Of a stretch of DNA of 64,000 bases, positions 49,709-59,329 are shown piece after piece. The stretch covers positions 20,939 to 84,938 of the forward strand of contig CAYSYM010000010.1 of assembly GCA_964435115.1 (NCBI GenBank), written 5' to 3'. This DNA is from CAYSYM01 sp964435115 (GTDB lineage: Bacteria > Chloroflexota > UBA6077 > CF-72). Position 1 is the stretch's first letter; each line of letters begins with the position of its first letter. The position numbers and the translations under genes are program-made. The notes beneath the pieces are model-generated. The model searched no databases. It was not told where the DNA came from and saw nothing but the letters and a program-made list of their open reading frames with translations.

Positions 49709-51201
49709 TGCCCTGGCTGACCCTCGCCATCTTCCTCCCCCTCCTCGGCGCCCTGGGAACGTTGCTCGCGCCCGTCCGCGCGGCGCGCTGGGTCGCCCTG
49801 GCCGCCGCGACGCTGGTGCTCACCATCACCCTCGGCCTCTACGCGGGGCTCAGCCGGAGCGCGACCGGCTTCCAGTACGTCGAGCAGGCGCCCTGGGTGC
49901 CGAGCCTGGGAGCCAGCTACCACCTGGGCGTCGACGGGATCAGTCTGCCACTCATCGTGCTCACGGCGGTGCTGACCCTGCTCGCGATCGTCTACTCGTG
50001 GCAGGTGGACGAGCGGCCGCGCGCCTACCTGGCGCTCTTCCTCACGCTGGAGACCGGGCTGCTGGGCGTGTTCTCGGCGCTCGACCTACTGCTCTTCTAC
50101 CTGTTCTGGGAGGTCTCGCTGGTGCCGATGTACTTCATCATCGGCATCTGGGGGCACGACAACCGCGCCTACGCGGCCCTCAAGTTCTTCCTCTACACGC
50201 GCGTGGGCAGCCTCGCCATGCTGCTGGCAATCCTCGCCCTCTACCTGAACACCAGCCCGCGCACGTTCGACCTGCCGGCGATCGTAGCCGCCCAGCCGTT
50301 CCCCGGCGCCGGCCTCGCCCCGTCACTCGTCCTGCTCGCGTTCTTCCTGGGCTTCGCCATCAAGCTGCCGGTGTTCCCGTTCCACTCATGGCTGCCCGAT
50401 GCGCACGTCGAGGCGCCCACCGCCGGCTCGGTGCTGCTGGCCGGCGTGCTGCTGAAGATGGGCGGCTACGGCTTCATCCGGCTGGCGCTGCCCACGGTCC
50501 CGGACGCCTTCGCCGCCTGGGCCTTACCCATCGCCGTGCTGGCAGTCGCCTCTGCCATCTACGGGGCCGCGGTGGCGATGGCCCAGCCGAGCCTGAAGCG
50601 CATGGTTGCGCTGTCGAGTGTGAACCACATGGGCTACGTGCTGCTGGGGATCGCCAGCGCGGCCGTCCTCACGGCACCCGTCGAGGCGCGGGCCGCGGCG
50701 CTCAACGGGGCGGTCATCCAGATGCTCGCCCACGGCCTCGTCACCGGCAGCCTCTTCTTCCTGGTGGGCATGCTCTACGACCGCGCCCACACCTACCAGA
50801 TCGACCGCTTCTCCGGCCTGTGGGAGCGCGTCCCACGCTACGGCGGCATCGTCGCCTTCATGTTCTTCGGCTCGCTGGGCCTGCCGGGCCTCGTCCAGTT
50901 CATCGGCGAGTTTCAGATCTTCCTGGGCGCGCTGGGCGTCTTCCCCGCCCTCGCCATCCTCGCCCTCGTTGGCGTCGCGCTCACCACGGCGATGTTCCTG
51001 CGCACACTGCAGCGGATGTTCTTTGGCGAGCGGACCGAGGCGGGGCGGGGCCTGCCAGACCTCGACTCCCGCGAGGCACTCACCCTCGCACCCCTCGTCG
51101 GGCTGGTGCTCCTGCTGGGGGTCTTGCCGGCCCTCCTGCTGGGCGCGGTGGATGCGGCCTCGATTGCCTGGCTGGCCGGCGCGCTGGTCGCAGCCCGATA
51201 A
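49708..51201 (+). CDS. nuoM: complex I subunit M (antiporter-like)
   Basis: 497 aa, about 14 helices. LGVDGISLPLIVLTAVL, YLFWEVSLVPMYFIIGIWG and KLPVFPFHSWLPDAHVEAPT are the conserved blocks. These keep the Glu and Lys of the proton path, with a further Lys in LKRMVALSSVNHMG. ATG 49708 overlaps the nuoL stop. Confidence 0.95.
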   Translation: MPWLTLAIFLPLLGALGTLLAPVRAARWVALAAATLVLTITLGLYAGLSRSATGFQYVEQAPWVPSLGASYHLGVDGISLPLIVLTAVLTLLAIVYSWQVDERPRAYLALFLTLETGLLGVFSALDLLLFYLFWEVSLVPMYFIIGIWGHDNRAYAALKFFLYTRVGSLAMLLAILALYLNTSPRTFDLPAIVAAQPFPGAGLAPSLVLLAFFLGFAIKLPVFPFHSWLPDAHVEAPTAGSVLLAGVLLKMGGYGFIRLALPTVPDAFAAWALPIAVLAVASAIYGAAVAMAQPSLKRMVALSSVNHMGYVLLGIASAAVLTAPVEARAAALNGAVIQMLAHGLVTGSLFFLVGMLYDRAHTYQIDRFSGLWERVPRYGGIVAFMFFGSLGLPGLVQFIGEFQIFLGALGVFPALAILALVGVALTTAMFLRTLQRMFFGERTEAGRGLPDLDSREALTLAPLVGLVLLLGVLPALLLGAVDAASIAWLAGALVAAR

Positions 51202-51215
51202 GGCAGGAGGTGGGC

Positions 51216-52670
51216 GTGCCGGGCATGATGGGCGGGGGGATGGAGCTGTGGGCGATCGTGCCCGAGCTCACGCTGGCCGGGCTGACGCTCGTCCTGGTGC
51301 CACTGGGGCCGTTCCTGCCGCCGGACCGCAAAGGCTGGTCGTGGTGGCTCGCCTTCGCCGGCCTGGGTATCGCCCTCGCGCTCTCTGCCCGCATGCTCGG
51401 CTGGCCCGCGCAGCCGGTCTTCCTGGGCACCTACGCGGTCGACCCGCTGGCCGTCTTCTTCAAGCTCTTCCTGCTGGCAACCACGCTCGTCGTGCTGCTG
51501 GCCAGCCGCGACTACTTCCGCGGCCAGCCTCACGAGGCCGACGTGCCGATGCTCCTGGTGCTCGCCGCGCTGGCGATGGTGCTCCTGGCCGCGAGTGCCG
51601 ACCTCGTCTTGATCGCCCTGTTCGTGCAGCTTGTGAGCGTGGCCACCTACATCCTGGTGGGGATCGCGAAGGGGGACCGCCTGGCGAACGAGGCGGCGCT
51701 CAAGTTCTTCCTGTTCGGCGCCGTGTCCGTGACCATCATGCTGTACGGGATGTCGCTCCTGTTCGGCGCGACCGGGTCGCTCAACCTCGCCGAGATCGCT
51801 GCCAGGCTGCCTCAGGCGGACGCCTCGGTCGTACTGCTCGGCCTGGCGCTCACGCTGGCCGGCTACGCCTTCAAGGTGGCGATGGCGCCGTTCCACGTGT
51901 GGGTGGCCGATACCTACCAGGGCGCCCCTACGCCGATCACCGCCTTCCTCTCGGTCGGGCCGAAGGCGGCGGGGCTGGCAGTCCTGCTGCGCACGCTGCT
52001 CGTGGCGGTGCCGGTGCCGGCAGCGAACTGGCCGCTGGCCGTCGCCGTGCTCGCAGCCGTGACCATGACGGTGGGCAACGTGCTGGCGCTGCGCCAGGTG
52101 AACATCAAGCGCCTCCTCGCGTACTCGTCGATTGCCCAGGCCGGGTTCCTGCTCATGGGCGTGGCCGCCGCTGGGCGTGGCGAGACCCTCTCGGTCCCAG
52201 CGCTCCTCTTCTACCTGGCCGCGTACCTGGTGATGAACGTCGGCGCGTTCGCGGTGGCAGCCGCCGTCGAGCGCGGGTTAGGGTCGGTCGACCTGCAGGG
52301 CTACCAGGGACTCGGCACGCGGTCGCCGTGGCTGGCGTTCGCCATGGCGCTGTTCCTGCTCTCGTTGGCTGGCATGCCGCCGCTGGCGGGGTTCGTGGGT
52401 AAGACGCTCCTGTTTGGCGCGGCGATGGGGGCCGGCTTCACCTGGCTGGCCGCCATCGCGGCCACGAACAGCGCGCTCTCGCTGTACTACTACGTGCTGC
52501 CGATCGCACGGATGTACCTACAGCAGCCACCAGTCGCCCGCGGGTGGCCGCTGGGCCCGGCGCTCTCCTGGGCCATCGCGCTGACGCTCGTCGGCACCGT
52601 CCTGCTCGGCGTGGCGCCCGAACCGGCGGTGGCCCTGGCCGTCCGCGGGGCGAGCTGGCTGGCCGGCTGA
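51216..52670 (+). CDS. nuoN: complex I subunit N (antiporter-like)
   Basis: 484 aa, about 14 helices. KFFLFGAVSVTIMLYGMSLL, AFKVAMAPFHVWVADTYQGA and NIKRLLAYSSIAQAGFLLMG are the NuoN blocks. GTG 51216 is placed by AGGAGG at 51205-51210; GTG 51210 and ATG 51225 are also in frame. Last complex I gene, and no nuoI, C, E, F or G follows. Confidence 0.94.
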   Translation: MPGMMGGGMELWAIVPELTLAGLTLVLVPLGPFLPPDRKGWSWWLAFAGLGIALALSARMLGWPAQPVFLGTYAVDPLAVFFKLFLLATTLVVLLASRDYFRGQPHEADVPMLLVLAALAMVLLAASADLVLIALFVQLVSVATYILVGIAKGDRLANEAALKFFLFGAVSVTIMLYGMSLLFGATGSLNLAEIAARLPQADASVVLLGLALTLAGYAFKVAMAPFHVWVADTYQGAPTPITAFLSVGPKAAGLAVLLRTLLVAVPVPAANWPLAVAVLAAVTMTVGNVLALRQVNIKRLLAYSSIAQAGFLLMGVAAAGRGETLSVPALLFYLAAYLVMNVGAFAVAAAVERGLGSVDLQGYQGLGTRSPWLAFAMALFLLSLAGMPPLAGFVGKTLLFGAAMGAGFTWLAAIAATNSALSLYYYVLPIARMYLQQPPVARGWPLGPALSWAIALTLVGTVLLGVAPEPAVALAVRGASWLAG

Positions 52671-52773
52671 GCGCGGCGCGGCGTGCGTCGCGCCTGTTCG
52701 TCCCGCGGGCTCCCAGGAGCAAGAAGCGGCCGCCCGCCGCCGGTCGCGCGGGTGCGCGATACTCCATCTCGGC

Positions 52774-54699
52774 GTGAGCAAGCGCAGCAGGGCACGGCGT
52801 CCCCAGCGGCCAGCGGCGCTGGCGCCACCCGTGGCGCCGGTGGACCCCGCCGACGGGCTGAACCGCGGGCTCGAGGTCTTCCGCTCCGGCGACTACGTGG
52901 AGGCTACCCAGGCATGGGGCCGCGCCCGGCGGGCCGGCGCCGGGGTGGGTGTTGCCCGGGCGCTCGCCGAAGCCTACTTCCGCCTGGCGCTAGCGTTTCC
53001 GGTCGACAGGGGGCAGCGCCGCGTCCAGGTGCTCCACGAAGCCGTCGCTCTGGCCCCAGACCAGGCCCGCTACCACTTGCACCTGGGCCTGGCCTACCAC
53101 CGCCAGGGCAACCTACGTCGCGCCGCGGCCGTCTACGCGGCGGCGCTCCGGCCCGCGCCCGACGCTGAGCCCGTCGGCCAGCCTTGGGCGCGGGCCGGCA
53201 CAGGTGGGGCCCAGGGGCTGACCCGCCGCCAGGAGGAGCGCGACGCGCTCAGCCGCCTCCGCCACCACCTGGCGCTGGCGCTGCTCGCCGACCCGGCGAC
53301 GGCCGCGCAGGCGCGTGCTGTGCTGGACGAGTGGTCGCCGCCGAACGAGGCGCAGGCGCGCCTGCGGGCCCTGGTGCACCTCGGGCAGGGCGAAGCGACG
53401 GCAGCCGCGGCCCTGCTCGCCGCACAACGGGACCCTTCCCCACAGGCAGCGCTGGCCGTCGGGCTCGCGCGGCTGGCCGCCGGGCAGCCCGGTGACGCGC
53501 TGGCCCCCCTGGAGGCCGCCCGCCGCAGCCGGCGGCTCGCCGACGAAGCGCGGCAGGCCGCAGCGATCGCAGGCGCAATGGCCCGCGCCCGTACCGGCGA
53601 CCTGGCCGGCGCCCTGAAGGCTCTGCTCACCCACGACCTGCCCGCCGACGAGCGGCTGCGGCGAGGGCTCGCTGCCGCCTGCAGGGCCGTCGCGCAAGAG
53701 CTCCTCCTGGACGAACGGCCGGATGAGGCGCTCCGGGCCTGGCAGCACGCCCTGGACGCGGAGCCCGGCCACGAGCCGACACGATGCGCCCTCGCCCACG
53801 TGCATGAGGTGCTGGCGACCCGCGCAGCTCGTCGCGACGACCTCGCGCTGGCCGCACGCCACCGGGAAGCCGCGCTCGCCCTCCAGCCCGACCACCCGCG
53901 CACCCTGCGGAACCTGGCCCTGGCCGAGGAGCGGCTGGAACGGTGGACCCAGGCCGCCACTCGCTGGGAGGCGCTGGTCCGCCGCTGGAAGAAGGAGCTC
54001 CGCGACGTCCGCCGCGCGGACGAGGCGACCGCAGCCGAGCTGCGCCGGCGCCTGGCGGTGGCGTACCGACAGCTCGCCACCACCTACGACGCGGCCGATG
54101 ACGTCCCGGCCGCCACGCGCACGCTGGAGCAGGCGCTCGCCTTCGACCCCTCCCAGGACGACCTGCGCCTGCGGGCGGCGGAGCTCTACCTGGAGGACGA
54201 AGACCCGGCCAGCGCCATCCCACACCTGCGACACGCGCTCGCGTCGCGGCCCGACGACTCGCGCATCCTCGTGGACCTCGGTCTGGCCTACGACCTCAAG
54301 GGCGACGACCTCCAGGCACAGACGCACCTGGAGCGAGCGCTGGCACGGGAGCCTGAGAACCGGGCGGTGCAGGCGACCCTGGCCGGCGTGCATCACGGGC
54401 GCGGGCACCGGCTGGAGAAGTCCGGGCGGTCTGACGCGGCGGTGCTGGAGTTCGAGCGCGCCGTCACGCTGGACGCCGGGGACGTGCGCGCGCGACTCGA
54501 CCTGGCATGGGCCTATACCTACGGCCGCGGCGACTACACCCGGGCTGCGACGATGGTGGCCGAAGGCGAGGCGGTCGCCTCTGCGCGCGACGACCGCGCG
54601 TCGCTCGCGGAGGCTCAGACGGCGCGCGCTACCCTGGCGGCGTTCCAGGCTGGCGCTGCGGCTGCCCGGCCACGCGCGGGGCGAGACCCATGGCGCTGA
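52774..54699 (+). CDS. TPR-repeat protein of the chaperone operon
   Basis: 641 aa, almost all TPR-like helical repeats (for example LHLGLAYHRQGNLRRAAAVY, LDLAWAYTYGRGDYTRAATM). A basic Pro/Ala-rich start precedes them. No signal or membrane helix. The end overlaps the J-like gene by 10 nt, so it is co-translated with J-like, GrpE-like and Hsp70 genes and may dock clients or partners to them. Start GTG 52774; no strong ribosome-binding site. Confidence 0.85.
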   Translation: MSKRSRARRPQRPAALAPPVAPVDPADGLNRGLEVFRSGDYVEATQAWGRARRAGAGVGVARALAEAYFRLALAFPVDRGQRRVQVLHEAVALAPDQARYHLHLGLAYHRQGNLRRAAAVYAAALRPAPDAEPVGQPWARAGTGGAQGLTRRQEERDALSRLRHHLALALLADPATAAQARAVLDEWSPPNEAQARLRALVHLGQGEATAAAALLAAQRDPSPQAALAVGLARLAAGQPGDALAPLEAARRSRRLADEARQAAAIAGAMARARTGDLAGALKALLTHDLPADERLRRGLAAACRAVAQELLLDERPDEALRAWQHALDAEPGHEPTRCALAHVHEVLATRAARRDDLALAARHREAALALQPDHPRTLRNLALAEERLERWTQAATRWEALVRRWKKELRDVRRADEATAAELRRRLAVAYRQLATTYDAADDVPAATRTLEQALAFDPSQDDLRLRAAELYLEDEDPASAIPHLRHALASRPDDSRILVDLGLAYDLKGDDLQAQTHLERALAREPENRAVQATLAGVHHGRGHRLEKSGRSDAAVLEFERAVTLDAGDVRARLDLAWAYTYGRGDYTRAATMVAEGEAVASARDDRASLAEAQTARATLAAFQAGAAAARPRAGRDPWR

Positions 54700-55061
54700 A
54701 CGGCGACCCGTACGCCGCGCTGGAGCTGGCCCCGGGTGCCAGCGCCGAGGAGGTGCGGCGTGCCTACTTCCGCCTGGTGCGGGTGTACACGCCGGAGGTC
54801 CATCCGGAGGAGTTCAAGCGGATCCGCGCCGCCTACGAAGCGCTCCGCTCCCCGCTGCGCCGTGCCGAGCTGGCCTTGCTCACCTTCGACGAGTCGGCGG
54901 CCGAGTTCGACCTGGACCTGGTGGCGGCAGCCGGGGGCGAGGGGGCGTTCGACCCGGCCAAGCTGCTGCTCGCCGCCGAGCTGAGCGCCTCGGACCTGGC
55001 GCGCGCCGACTTCCCCGAGGACCTGGCGCCGGTCGAGTCGGAGGACCTCCTCCAGACATGA
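54690..55061 (+). CDS. J-domain-like protein without HPD
   Basis: 123 aa. The N-terminal 70 residues follow the J-domain pattern (DPYAALELAPGASAEEVRRA, EEFKRIRAAYEALRSPLRRA), but the HPD tripeptide that triggers Hsp70 ATPase reads TPE (YTPEVHPEEF). The remaining 50 residues are acidic and unknown. Classical J activity is therefore doubtful. ATG 54690; stop overlaps the GrpE-like start. Confidence 0.8.
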   Translation: MALNGDPYAALELAPGASAEEVRRAYFRLVRVYTPEVHPEEFKRIRAAYEALRSPLRRAELALLTFDESAAEFDLDLVAAAGGEGAFDPAKLLLAAELSASDLARADFPEDLAPVESEDLLQT

Positions 55062-55780
55062 TGCGGCGGCTGCTCCCCTTCTGGCGGTCGTCGGCGTCGG
55101 GCGGCACCCGGCGAACCGGGGATGGATCGCTGCTCGGCCTGCTGCAGCCGCTGCAAGGGCTGCCGGACGAGACGGCGCGGCTGGGCCGCGAGCTGTTCCG
55201 CGCCACCACGCTGCTCGAAGGGCAGGCGGCGACGCTGGACGAGGTCGCCGAGGGGCTGCGCCAGCACCTCGCCCAGCACGAGCGCCGCGAGGCCGACCTG
55301 GGCCGGACGCTGGCCGAGCTGGACGGGCGGGTGCAACTGGCCCTGGTGAAGGATCTCCTGCCCATCGCGGACGCGCTCGACGCCAGCGTGCGCGCGGCCC
55401 GGGCGCTGATTGGCGGGCTCGGCCGCGGCGGCCCAGCGCGGTCGCCGCAGCCCGGCTGGCTGGCGCGCCTGCTCGGCACCGCCCCGCCTCGAGCGCCAGC
55501 CGCGGTGGACCAGCGGCCGGCGCTCGAGGCCTGGCTCGACGGGCTCCTGCTCGTCCAGCAGCGCCTGCGGGCGCTGCTCGAGCGCTGGGACGTGGAGCCA
55601 ATCCCGGCACTCGGCGAAGCGTTCGATCCCCATCGCCACCTGGCGGTGGCTGTCCGGGACGACCCGGGTGCTGCCGACGGGACAGTGGTGGACGAAGAGC
55701 GGCGCGGCTACACCTGCGGTGGCCGCGTGCTGCGGCATGCCGAGGTCGTGGTGGCCCGCCACCCAACACCTGACACTTGA
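55058..55780 (+). CDS. GrpE-like nucleotide exchange factor
   Basis: 240 aa. A coiled-coil region (about 45-95) leads to ALVKDLLPIADALDASVRAA. The C-terminal beta wing reads EPIPALGEAFDPHRHLAVAV, then DGTVVDEERRGYTCGGRVLR, the standard GrpE ending. A long insert sits between the helices. It overlaps the J-like gene by 4 nt. GrpE releases ADP from Hsp70; its partner here lacks most of the nucleotide domain. Confidence 0.85.
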   Translation: MMRRLLPFWRSSASGGTRRTGDGSLLGLLQPLQGLPDETARLGRELFRATTLLEGQAATLDEVAEGLRQHLAQHERREADLGRTLAELDGRVQLALVKDLLPIADALDASVRAARALIGGLGRGGPARSPQPGWLARLLGTAPPRAPAAVDQRPALEAWLDGLLLVQQRLRALLERWDVEPIPALGEAFDPHRHLAVAVRDDPGAADGTVVDEERRGYTCGGRVLRHAEVVVARHPTPDT

Positions 55781-55850
55781 CACCTCACACCCACCACCTG
55801 GCGCCCGACACCCCCGGGCAGCGCGGTACAGTACGGTGGAGGGACAGGCC

Positions 55851-56783
55851 GTGAGCAGCGCTGTGGGGATTGACCTGGGCACCACGTTCTCCCTGGTGGC
55901 GACCGTGGCGCGCAGCCGGCCGCGCATCATCGCCGACCAGGGCGAGCGGCTCATCCCGTCGGTGGTGGGGGTCTCGCCCAAGGGCGAGCTGCTGGTGGGC
56001 GGCTCGACGCGCATCCCGCTGGTCCGCCGCCTCCTGGCCGAGCACCTGGGCCAGGAGCCGCTCAGCGCGGTCCATCCCGATGAGAGCGTCGCCCTGGGCG
56101 CCGCGACCCAGGCGGCGATCATCGCCGGCGAGCCGATCGAGGCTGTGCTGGTGGACGTGGCGCCGCACTCGCTCGGGATCGAGACGATGGGCGTGATGCT
56201 GGGCCACCTGCTGCCCGACCGCTACACGGTGCTGATCCCGCGCAACACCGCCATCCCCTGCACCAGGGCCGAGTCGTTCTACACGCTCACGCCAGACCAG
56301 GACCGCGCCCGCGTGCGCGTGTACCAGGGCGAGGAGGCCGTCGCTTCGCGCAACACGCCGCTCGGCGAGTTCGTCTTCGAGGGGATCTCGCCCGCGCCCG
56401 GCGGCGAGAATCGCGAGGTGGTCGTGCGGTTCGACTATGACGTCGATGGCCTCGTCCACGTGCTGGCCACCGACCGCCGCACGAACCGCCGGGAGAGCAT
56501 CAAGGTCAGGAGCACCCGCGAGCAGCTCAGCGAGGTGGAGAAGGCGCGCAGCCGGGAGAAGGTCGGCGCCTTCGACCGGCGGCTGGAGCGGGAGATCGAC
56601 GCGCTCTTGCGGCGGGCAGAGCGGCTGATGACCCGGCTGGAAGCGGATGGCGAGCAGGCGCTGGCCGAGTCGCTGCTGGAGCTGGCGGGCGACCTCGAGC
56701 GGGCCCGCCAGGAGCGCGACTACGACCAGACGCGCGAGCTCGCCGGTGCCCTCAGCGGCCTGGTCTACCAGCACGAACGCTGA
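55851..56783 (+). CDS. Hsp70 (DnaK-like) with large internal deletion in the ATPase domain
   Basis: 310 aa versus about 600. The start VGIDLGTTFSLVATV and GERLIPSVVGVSPKGELLVG is the first ~45 residues of DnaK. It then passes in frame to GGSTRIPLVRRLLAEHLG, normally near residue 330, and continues through the substrate domain (VAPHSLGIETMGVML, TVLIPRNTAIPC) and a helical lid. About 285 residues are missing. The join is at an LLVG word that occurs on both sides in normal DnaK. It cannot be an ordinary ATPase but may still bind peptide. GTG 55851 follows GGAGGG. Confidence 0.85.
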   Translation: MSSAVGIDLGTTFSLVATVARSRPRIIADQGERLIPSVVGVSPKGELLVGGSTRIPLVRRLLAEHLGQEPLSAVHPDESVALGAATQAAIIAGEPIEAVLVDVAPHSLGIETMGVMLGHLLPDRYTVLIPRNTAIPCTRAESFYTLTPDQDRARVRVYQGEEAVASRNTPLGEFVFEGISPAPGGENREVVVRFDYDVDGLVHVLATDRRTNRRESIKVRSTREQLSEVEKARSREKVGAFDRRLEREIDALLRRAERLMTRLEADGEQALAESLLELAGDLERARQERDYDQTRELAGALSGLVYQHER

Positions 56784-57055
56784 GCCTCTCGTACCCAGCA
56801 CCGGGCCTGCGGGGGCTACCCGAACGGGTGGGCACCAAGACCACCCCCGTGGGGCTGGCACGTGTGCGCGGCCGGCGTAGCGTTCACGGTGGGCAAGGAG
56901 GAGCCCGAGGCACGACGAATCGAGGCATGTGGCGGCCCGCTTGCGTATCCTCCCCGTGATAGACGGGAGACTCACGCGGGCCGCGGGGCTGGGAAGCGAG
57001 GAGACGGACGCTGCGCGTCGGCTTCACACCGAGCGCCGAGCGGCGCTGGCTGGCG

Positions 57056-59329
57056 GTGCTGCGAGCGGCGGGACGACGGCTCTGGCACGCCGTCGCGCCG
57101 CACTCGCTGGGGCGCCGCATCGTCACCAGCGTGGCGCTGGGGCTGGCGCTCATCCTCCTGCTCTTCGGCCTGGTGGCGCTGTGGACCGTCCAGGCGAGCA
57201 CGGAGGCGGCCTACCGCGAGCGCGTCGCGCTCGCCCAGGCGCTGGTGTGGCACGTGGACGGCGCGCTCGGCTACGCGCTGGCCACGCTGGAGCGCGAGGC
57301 CGGCGAGCTCCACCTGGAGCCTGGCCAGCCGCTCAGCGAGGAGCAGGCGGGCCACCTGGCCGACCTGCGCGCCCAGGTGGGCAGCTTCGCCCTCCTCTCC
57401 CTGGCGGACGCCACCGGGGCCACCATGTGGGCCGACCCGGCCCGGTCGGACCTGGTGATCGGGACCACCGCCAGCCACCCGAGTGTGCAGCGAGTGCTCC
57501 AGACCGGCCAGTCCCAGGTCACCGAGTTCGTCGCTCAGGTCCAGGGGGAACCGGTCTTCGCCTGCGTGGCCGTCCCGGTGCGCGACGGGCGCGGCCAGCT
57601 CTCGGGCGCGCTGATGGCCGAGATCGACCCCGGCCACGCCCCCCTCAGCCTGCTGCCCACCGGCGAGGTTGGCGAGGCGATGCACGTGCACCTGGTCAAC
57701 GCCGACGGCCAGGTGCTGGCCGGCAGCGAGGGCTTGCACGCCGTCCTCGGGCAGCAGGGGCACCAGGGGCTCCTGGCCGACCTTATGGCCGCGCGCACCC
57801 CGGGCTACCGCATCCACCAGCCGACCAGCGACAGCGAGCCCGACGACCACGTGGTCGCCTACGCGCCGGTCCCGCGGCTGCCCTCCTGGGGCGTGGTCGT
57901 GGAGCAGCCCAAGGACGTGGTCCTCGCCACGCCGCGCGCGCTCCAGTGGCGGCTGGGTATCTTCGGCCTGCTCGCCCTGGTGGCGGCGGGCACGGTGGCC
58001 TGGTTCGACACGCGCCGGGTGGTGCGGCCGCTCCACCGCCTGACGGTGGCCGCGCAGCGCTTCACGGCCGGCAACCTGGAGGAGCCGGTGCAGCTCAACC
58101 GCGCCGACGAGCTGGGCATCCTCGCGCGCGCCTTCGACACCATGCGCCAGCGGCTGCGCGCCTCGCTGGCCGAGGTGGCCGAGTGGAACCGCTCGGCGCT
58201 GCTGGACCCCGGCCGGGTGGTCGCGCTCGTCGCCCGGCGCGCGCGGGAGCTCATTGGGACAGACGCCGCCGGCCTCAGCCTGCTGGACGAGGAGCGGGGC
58301 GAGCTCACCTGGCGCTTCCTCGTGGGCGAGGACGCGGAGCTGCGCCACCTCCGCGTGCAGCCTGGTGAAGGGCTCGCGGGCGCGGTGATGCAGGCCGGCC
58401 GCCCGGTCGTGATCGGCGACTGGGACGAGACGGCCGGCGGCGTGCCTGCCGACCCCGTCCTCGCCACGGAGGGGCTGCGGTCAGCCGTGGCGGTGCCGCT
58501 CCAGAGCGCCGGACGCACCTTCGGCGTCCTGGTGGTGGGCAACCGCGTGGCGACCGCCTTCAGCGACGAGCAGGTCGCCCTGCTCTCGAGCCTGGCCAAC
58601 CAGGCCGCGGTGGCGCTCGAGAACGCACGTCTGTCCACCAAGGTCCAGAGTCTGGCGGTGCTCGAAGAGCGGGTGCGGATCGCCCGCGAGATGCACGACG
58701 GCTTCGCGCAGGTGCTCGGATACGTCAATACCTCGGCCCTCGCGGTCGGGCGGCTGCTGGAGCGGGGGAAGGTGGACGAAGCGCGCGCCCACGTCGCCCA
58801 GCTCGAGGTGGCGGCGAAGGAGGTCTACTCGGACGTCCGCGAGGGCATCCTGGGGCTGCGGACGACGCTCGAGCCCGGGCAAGGGCTGGCGCCGGCGCTG
58901 CGGGCCTACCTGGAGGGCTTCGGGCAGCAGAGCGGGGTCGCCGCCGAGCTCGTCGGCCCGAGCGATCCGCGTGACCTGCGCCTGCCGTTCGAGGCGGAGG
59001 TGCAGCTTCTGCGGATCGTGCAGGAAGCGCTGACGAACGTGCGGAAGCACGCGCGGGCGGCGCGTGCCACCGTCCGCCTGTCGCAGGGCGACGGCGTGCT
59101 GCAGCTCGTCGTGGAGGACGACGGCCGGGGTTTCGACGCCGCCTGCCTGGCCGGGGAGACCGGGCGCCACTTCGGCCTCCAGACGATGCGCGAGCGGGCC
59201 GAGGCGATCGGCGGGAGCTTCACGGTCGACTCGCAGGCCGGGACCGGCACCCGCGTGACGGTCCGCGTGCGCCAGCAAGCACGAGGGGAGGTGCTCGATG
59301 CAGTCGATGCGCGTGCTCCTGGCCGATGA
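57056..59329 (+). CDS. sensor histidine kinase, NarX/DosS-type (Cache-HAMP-GAF-HisKA_3)
   Basis: 757 aa. A helix at about 20-45, an extracytoplasmic Cache-like sensor (about 50-295), a second helix (LGIFGLLALVAAGTVAWF), then HAMP (about 320-370), GAF (about 385-520), a HisKA_3 box with REMHDGFAQVLG (His near residue 546) and an ATPase domain with NVRKHARA and DDGRGF. It phosphorylates the NarL-type regulator that follows and overlaps it by 32 nt. The signal is unknown. Start GTG 57056 is the least certain point. Confidence 0.92.
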   Translation: MLRAAGRRLWHAVAPHSLGRRIVTSVALGLALILLLFGLVALWTVQASTEAAYRERVALAQALVWHVDGALGYALATLEREAGELHLEPGQPLSEEQAGHLADLRAQVGSFALLSLADATGATMWADPARSDLVIGTTASHPSVQRVLQTGQSQVTEFVAQVQGEPVFACVAVPVRDGRGQLSGALMAEIDPGHAPLSLLPTGEVGEAMHVHLVNADGQVLAGSEGLHAVLGQQGHQGLLADLMAARTPGYRIHQPTSDSEPDDHVVAYAPVPRLPSWGVVVEQPKDVVLATPRALQWRLGIFGLLALVAAGTVAWFDTRRVVRPLHRLTVAAQRFTAGNLEEPVQLNRADELGILARAFDTMRQRLRASLAEVAEWNRSALLDPGRVVALVARRARELIGTDAAGLSLLDEERGELTWRFLVGEDAELRHLRVQPGEGLAGAVMQAGRPVVIGDWDETAGGVPADPVLATEGLRSAVAVPLQSAGRTFGVLVVGNRVATAFSDEQVALLSSLANQAAVALENARLSTKVQSLAVLEERVRIAREMHDGFAQVLGYVNTSALAVGRLLERGKVDEARAHVAQLEVAAKEVYSDVREGILGLRTTLEPGQGLAPALRAYLEGFGQQSGVAAELVGPSDPRDLRLPFEAEVQLLRIVQEALTNVRKHARAARATVRLSQGDGVLQLVVEDDGRGFDAACLAGETGRHFGLQTMRERAEAIGGSFTVDSQAGTGTRVTVRVRQQARGEVLDAVDARAPGR

